Shown in pieces: positions 59,974 to 64,000 of a stretch of 64,000 bases of DNA. Position 1 is the stretch's first letter. Each line of letters opens with the position of its first letter. Source of the DNA: an uncultured Acetatifactor sp. (GTDB lineage: Bacteria > Bacillota > Clostridia > Lachnospirales > Lachnospiraceae); assembly GCA_910584435.1 (NCBI GenBank), contig CAJUAP010000018.1, forward strand, positions 3,478 through 67,477, written 5' to 3'. The notes below the pieces were generated by a model. The model was not told the DNA's origin and did not search any database. It saw nothing but the letters and a program-made list of their open reading frames with translations. Position numbers and translations under genes: made by a program.

Positions 59974-60726
59974 TTATTTCCTTGAATCTACATTAAAAAC
60001 TTGTCCGCTTACACTGTGCATTTTATCAGAACTCATATATAGTATAAAATTGATTAAGTCATTCAAGTTATGTTCTATAGACATTAAACTTCTTTTTTCT
60101 GCAAGCATTTTCTTTATGTTGTTATGTCTGTTTAAATCCGTAACTATAAAACCAGGACAAATAGCATTGACAGAGATATTATATTTTCCCAATTCTTTTG
60201 CCAGAGCTAAAGTAAAACCTATTACACCGGCTTTTGATGCAGAGTAATTTGTCTGTCCTTCGCAGCCTTCCTGTCCTTTCAGCGATGCAATGTTAATTAT
60301 TTTCCCAAAACTTTGTTTGATCATTAGTTGTGAAAAAGTTTTGCAGCATAAATATACTCCCATAAGATTAACATCAATTACCCTTCTCCATTGTGCATCT
60401 GTCAGTTCCTGAATTAAATTATCATCGCAGATTCCAGCGTTATTGATCAGTACATCAATTTTTCCGAAGTTTAGTATTGTTTCATTATATAACTTTTTTA
60501 TATCATCTATACTTGTTACATCGGCTTTTATTTTAATACAATTTGGATTATGTTGTATTATTTCGTTGTATAAAAATTCCGCTTCAGTTTCACTACTATT
60601 ATAGTTGATTACAATTTTAGCGTTTTCTTCCGAAAACGCCTTAATTAATTTACTTCCGATTCCCCATGAAGAACCTGTTACCACTATCACTTTATCTGTC
60701 AAATCTATTGTCATCTCAGTTCCCAT
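59974..60726 (-). CDS. Short-chain dehydrogenase/reductase (FabG-like)
   Basis: The 250-residue oxidoreductase has the NAD(P) site VTGSSWGIGSKL (TGxxxGxG), INNAGICDD, the catalytic serine in INIASLKG, YSASKAG with Tyr and Lys, and the end SGQVFNVDSRK. Residue-level match is to 3-oxoacyl-ACP reductases and related polyketide or sugar reductases. The gene is strikingly AT-rich compared with the pectin operon. Its start is six bases after the ABC gene stop, so it shares that transcript. With the two ABC exporters it may be part of a small-molecule or peptide production locus that continues beyond the window. Confidence 0.88.
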   Translation of the reverse strand: MGTEMTIDLTDKVIVVTGSSWGIGSKLIKAFSEENAKIVINYNSSETEAEFLYNEIIQHNPNCIKIKADVTSIDDIKKLYNETILNFGKIDVLINNAGICDDNLIQELTDAQWRRVIDVNLMGVYLCCKTFSQLMIKQSFGKIINIASLKGQEGCEGQTNYSASKAGVIGFTLALAKELGKYNISVNAICPGFIVTDLNRHNNIKKMLAEKRSLMSIEHNLNDLINFILYMSSDKMHSVSGQVFNVDSRK

Positions 60727-60732
60727 CCCATA

Positions 60733-62525
60733 TCAGTTATATTTGTCCGCCTGTAAATCGAAAAGTTTTCTATACTTTTCATTTTTGGCATATAAATCCT
60801 TATGGCAGCCGATTCCGCTGATTCTGCCGCCTTCCATAAATATAATTTTATCCATTTTTATCGCTGCAGACATCCTGTGGGAAACCATGATTAAGGTCTT
60901 ATCCTGATACAGGCTGTTGAAAGCATCTAATATCTCGCTTTCTGACAGCGGATCCAGCGAAGCTGTAGGCTCATCCAATATTATCATCTGAGCATTCCTG
61001 ATGACAGCACGGGATATGGCAAGTTTTTGTTTCTGTCCGCCAGACAATTCAATTCCATCGCTCTCAAAATTTCTATTCACATATAAGTCGATATCCCCTG
61101 TATCAAGATATCTGTCGTTATTAAAATTGGAGAAGAGCAGAGAGTTCCTGATTAAACTTTCATTACGATACTGGGCCAAATCCCCTATTGCAACATTTTC
61201 TCTTATTGTAAATGAAAATACATTGAAATCCTGAAATACGGCTGCTGTTTTTTTTCGTAATTGTTTTAAATTATATTTACTGATATCTATTCCGTTAATT
61301 AAAATAGTTCCCTGATCAGGCTCATAGAATCTTGTCAGAAGCTTAATCAATGTAGTTTTTCCGGAACCGTTGCAGCCCGCAAGCATAACCTTTTCATGCA
61401 TATCAACAGAAAACGATACCTGTTCGAGAACAGTTTCCGAATCAGGGTAACCGAAGGAAACATTTTGAAATTCAATTGTATGTATTTCTTCCACAGGCAG
61501 ATCGCCGCTCTGGACAGTGCTTTCGCAATACATAAAATACTTCTTAAAATCATTGATTCGTTCATTATAACCGACCAAAGCCGCCGCAGAATCAATCAGC
61601 GAAGAAAGACTTGCATTTAAATTTTCATAAATTCCTGTCATATATGTATAATCACCGAGTGTATTTTCACGAATCAATATTCTATATACCACATACAATT
61701 TAATCAGAATCTGAACCGCCGCAGAAGGAAATCTGAAGAGAATCTCCTGCAAGCTTCTTTTGTTAAAATACTTATTTCTTTCATTGGTTACTTTATGCTG
61801 GGCGGTAATATACTTGTGAATTAAGTAATCTCCAATGGAATACAATCGTATTTCTTTTGCGGCAGTTTTATCAAATAACAGGGAAGATAAATATCCGGCA
61901 AAACGAGTGTCACGCTGCTGGCTTTTCTCGAAGCTGTAATTCTTTTTTTCCAGCCTCCCTTGGAAGACATATTTGGGAAGAGCAACGATAATCACTATCA
62001 GGCTGATCAGCCAGTTTATTTTTAAGGCTAAAATGATGTTTGCCGTAAAGAACAGAACAGAGGATATGGTGTTCGCAGTCATAAACAGCATTTGATGCAT
62101 TGCGTGGGCATTCTGCCGGCTCTGGTTCAGTTCGTCAAAATTCTTCGGCATATCAAAATACGAAATGTCGATCTGAAGAGATTTTTTCATAATCTGAAGG
62201 TTAATGTATGACAATAAGTTCTGCATCTGCAGATCGTTTAGTTTTGTAATATAATTCTGTAGGAAATCCAGAGAGATTTTTATCAATGCAAAAATGCACA
62301 ATAAAAACAGTATCTCTTTCAGCGCCCTATCCAGGCTCAATTGATCAGATAAAAGAAATGCCAGTTTATCAATGATAAACTTCATAAGATACATATTGAT
62401 AAAAGGACATATGGAAACAACGGTCTTCGCCAGCAGTAGGAAGATAATTCCTTTTTATCTGATTGGTATAGTAGGCGAAAGCAGAATGCAAAATTCAGCA
62501 GAAAAGCTTTTATAGTTTTCATCAT
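60733..62525 (-). pseudogene. ABC exporter (fused membrane and ATPase domains), frameshifted near the N-terminus
   Basis: A good ribosome site GGGGGGTG precedes ATG 62525, giving MMKTIKAFLLNFAFCFRLLY, but this frame leaves the gene. The membrane domain is read one frame away: GIIFLLLAKTVVSICPFIN followed by MYLMKFIIDKL. The switch falls on a run of five A (62452-62456 as T on the plus strand); one more A would join MMKTI..SDKK to GIIFLL perfectly. The remaining 570 residues are intact: six membrane helices, Walker A GCNGSGKTT, signature LSGGQKQKLAI, Walker B MIILDEPTASLDP. Either the gene is broken, the assembly lost a base, or translation restarts at 62394. Confidence 0.7.
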
Positions 62526-62530
62526 ATGAA

Positions 62531-63964
62531 TCACCCCCCGGTCCGGTATCTTTCTGCCTGCACAGTATACATATTGTAATATTGTTTTTTGTCATGTAAC
62601 AGCTTATTATGAGACCCTTCCTCAACTACTTTTCCGTCATTTATAACCAGTATATAATCCATCATTTTCATATTGGACAGCCTGTGGGAGATCATAATCA
62701 AACCCCTGTTTTCATACAGTTTATTTAACTTGGAAATAATGCCGTATTCTGCTTCAGGATCCAGAGATGCAGTAGGCTCATCCATAATAAGTACCTGGGC
62801 ATTTTTGAATGCGCATCTTGCAATAGCTGTTTTCTGCTTCTGTCCTCCAGAGAGTTCTATTCCGTCCTCGGTAAAATCCCGTGATAAAAATGCCTCCAGA
62901 CTTGAGGTTCTGCTGCATATATCATCTTTCAGTTCTGCAAAATCCAATGCATTCATAATACGTGCATCATTATCTTTATCAGAATAATCCGAAAAAGAAA
63001 TATTATCCCGGATACTTAAAGAATAAATGACATAATCCTGAAAAACAGCACTGAAAGCCTGCCTCATTTTTGTAATATCGTATTCTTGTATATCTACATG
63101 ATTGATGAATATATTTCCAGAATCAACATCATAAAACCTTAATAGCAATTTTATGATTGTGGACTTCCCGGCACCGTTGATTCCCACAATTGCATTTTTC
63201 TTCCTGGCATCCAGCTGAAAACTAATGTTATTTAAAACCATTTTTTCTGTCTCAGGATAAGTAAAGCAGACATTCCTGAATTCTATGGTTTCTATTGTTT
63301 CTATCGGCAGCAGACCTTTATAGACGACGTGGGGTTTTGTCGCCATAAAGTCATTATAATTCTGTATTGCTGCTTCGCTTTCGCTCATTTTTGCCAAATC
63401 CTCCACCATGCTGAGAAAAGAACCGGAAAGGCTTGAAAAAACAGAAAATAAATATGCAAAGTCTCCCAGGCTGGCATTCCCTTCCCCTATTTGACGTACA
63501 ACAAAGTACATAGAGAACATGATTCCGATAACAGGAAATACTGTAAAAAGTGAATCTATGGCCCCTCTCTTTACAATGATTTTCTTGACACCGGAAACAT
63601 ATTGATTCCACTGGTTTCGATACTTTTCAGAGAGGAAATCTTCCATCTCATAAAAGCGAGCTTCTTTTGCGGACTGCTTTCCTAAAATTAAACCTGCCAG
63701 GTAGCTTATTTTTCTTTTTGTACTTTGCTGGCTGTTTTCATACTCAAATAACTGCCTGTAATAGTTACCCCTGGTCAGCAGGGCAGGAAGCGTCAAGGTT
63801 AAGATGATAACCGGAAATATGAAATGGGATAGTGATAACGTAATCGATAATGCAGTCAGAAATGATGCTATATTTGCTATAAAAAATATAACCCTGTATA
63901 CAACAAAATTTAACCAGACTTTGCCTTCCTGCGCTCTCTTTATTTTATCCTGAATCCGTGAAAC
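62531..63964 (-). pseudogene. Second ABC exporter, 5' end disrupted
   Basis: The frame from 63964 to the stop at 62531 encodes the C-terminal half of the membrane domain and a full ATPase (GINGAGKST, LSGGQKQKTAI, VLIMDEPTASLDP). It is open from DKIKRAQEGKVWL, which in homologues lies well inside the protein, after a FYDKIxRA motif, but an in-frame TGA lies at 63967-63965. A different frame just upstream reads MSFTDSG, similar to the expected preceding residues, so a frameshift or truncation is likely. No good start codon exists; TTG 63796 lies inside the domain. The last 25 bases of the window form a small inverted repeat, CCAATC/GATTGG. Confidence 0.6.
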
Positions 63965-64000
63965 TCATTGTTTTTATATGCCAATCTACAATCAGATTGG

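Noticed and set aside
62450..62458. Programmed -1 frameshifting in the ABC exporter
   Set aside because: The run reads T AAA AAG in the incoming frame; re-pairing on TAA would be poor and no downstream stimulatory structure was seen. A lost A explains it more simply.
1..64000. tRNA or rRNA genes, origin of replication, complete insertion sequence
   Set aside because: Read for on both strands; no cloverleaf, rRNA segment, DnaA-box cluster or transposase was recognised.

Overview
The window reads as chromosome of a gut-type member of the Firmicutes, most likely a Lachnospiraceae/Clostridia species. Supporting signs are strong AGGAGG-type ribosome sites, a T-box in front of thrS, many GH4/GH42/GH105 sugar enzymes, a MecA adaptor, PF06541-type membrane proteins, GT-C and GT2 envelope enzymes, and moderate GC with a few AT-rich patches. 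No tRNA, rRNA, CRISPR array or complete insertion sequence was seen.

Layout. 1-900: end of an AadA-like gene and an AT-rich gene remnant. 1000-6200: a XRE regulator fused to an FlhA-C-like domain behind a long structured leader, truA, a P-loop kinase with repeat-expanded linkers, a PF06541 membrane protein and a divergent signal peptidase II. 6200-15500 (mostly minus strand): carbamate kinase, GH42 beta-galactosidase (plus strand), aroA, a GH4 enzyme with the CHEV motif of alpha-galacturonidases, a propeller plus solute-binding lipoprotein, and a small secreted CxxC protein. 15900-17600: a protein with an N-terminal SSSSSF motif next to a radical-SAM-like/SPASM protein. 17600-31500: envelope polysaccharide locus (GT-C enzyme, phosphoglucomutase, three GT2 enzymes, a polyprenyl-phosphate sugar transferase, an LCP attachment enzyme, glmS, HtrA). 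31800-44400: phosphodiester glycosidase, an anchored protein, a large pectinesterase-like beta-helix protein, a ZIP transporter, a phosphatase, MecA, a GT2-GtrA fusion, a glycolipid synthase and an UPF0104 flippase-like protein. 44400-47600: a three-gene ABC exporter behind a leader peptide and attenuator. 47700-50300: Uma2 and DUF6440 remnants, then T-box-controlled thrS. 50380-50700: a compact type I toxin-antitoxin locus. 50900-59730: a rhamnogalacturonan-I operon (two GH105 enzymes, a six-hairpin glycosidase, a CE12 esterase, a PL11 lyase). 59970-64000: an AT-rich SDR plus two ABC exporter genes that both look broken at the 5' end.

How it works together. The PL11 lipoprotein would cut rhamnogalacturonan outside the cell, the esterase would remove acetyl groups, and the GH105 enzymes would release the unsaturated galacturonic acid. 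GH4 (CHEV) and GH42 would deal with galacturonosyl and galactosyl ends. No permease for the oligosaccharides lies in the window.

The observations most worth following are: the type I toxin/antisense locus with shared direct repeats; a 179-nt structured element present twice just upstream of unrelated genes; the XRE-FHIPEP fusion; the SSSSSF/radical-SAM-like pair; the ABC exporter attenuator; and in-frame, repeat-expanded linkers in otherwise conserved enzymes. All readings come from the sequence and remembered family motifs; no search was run.
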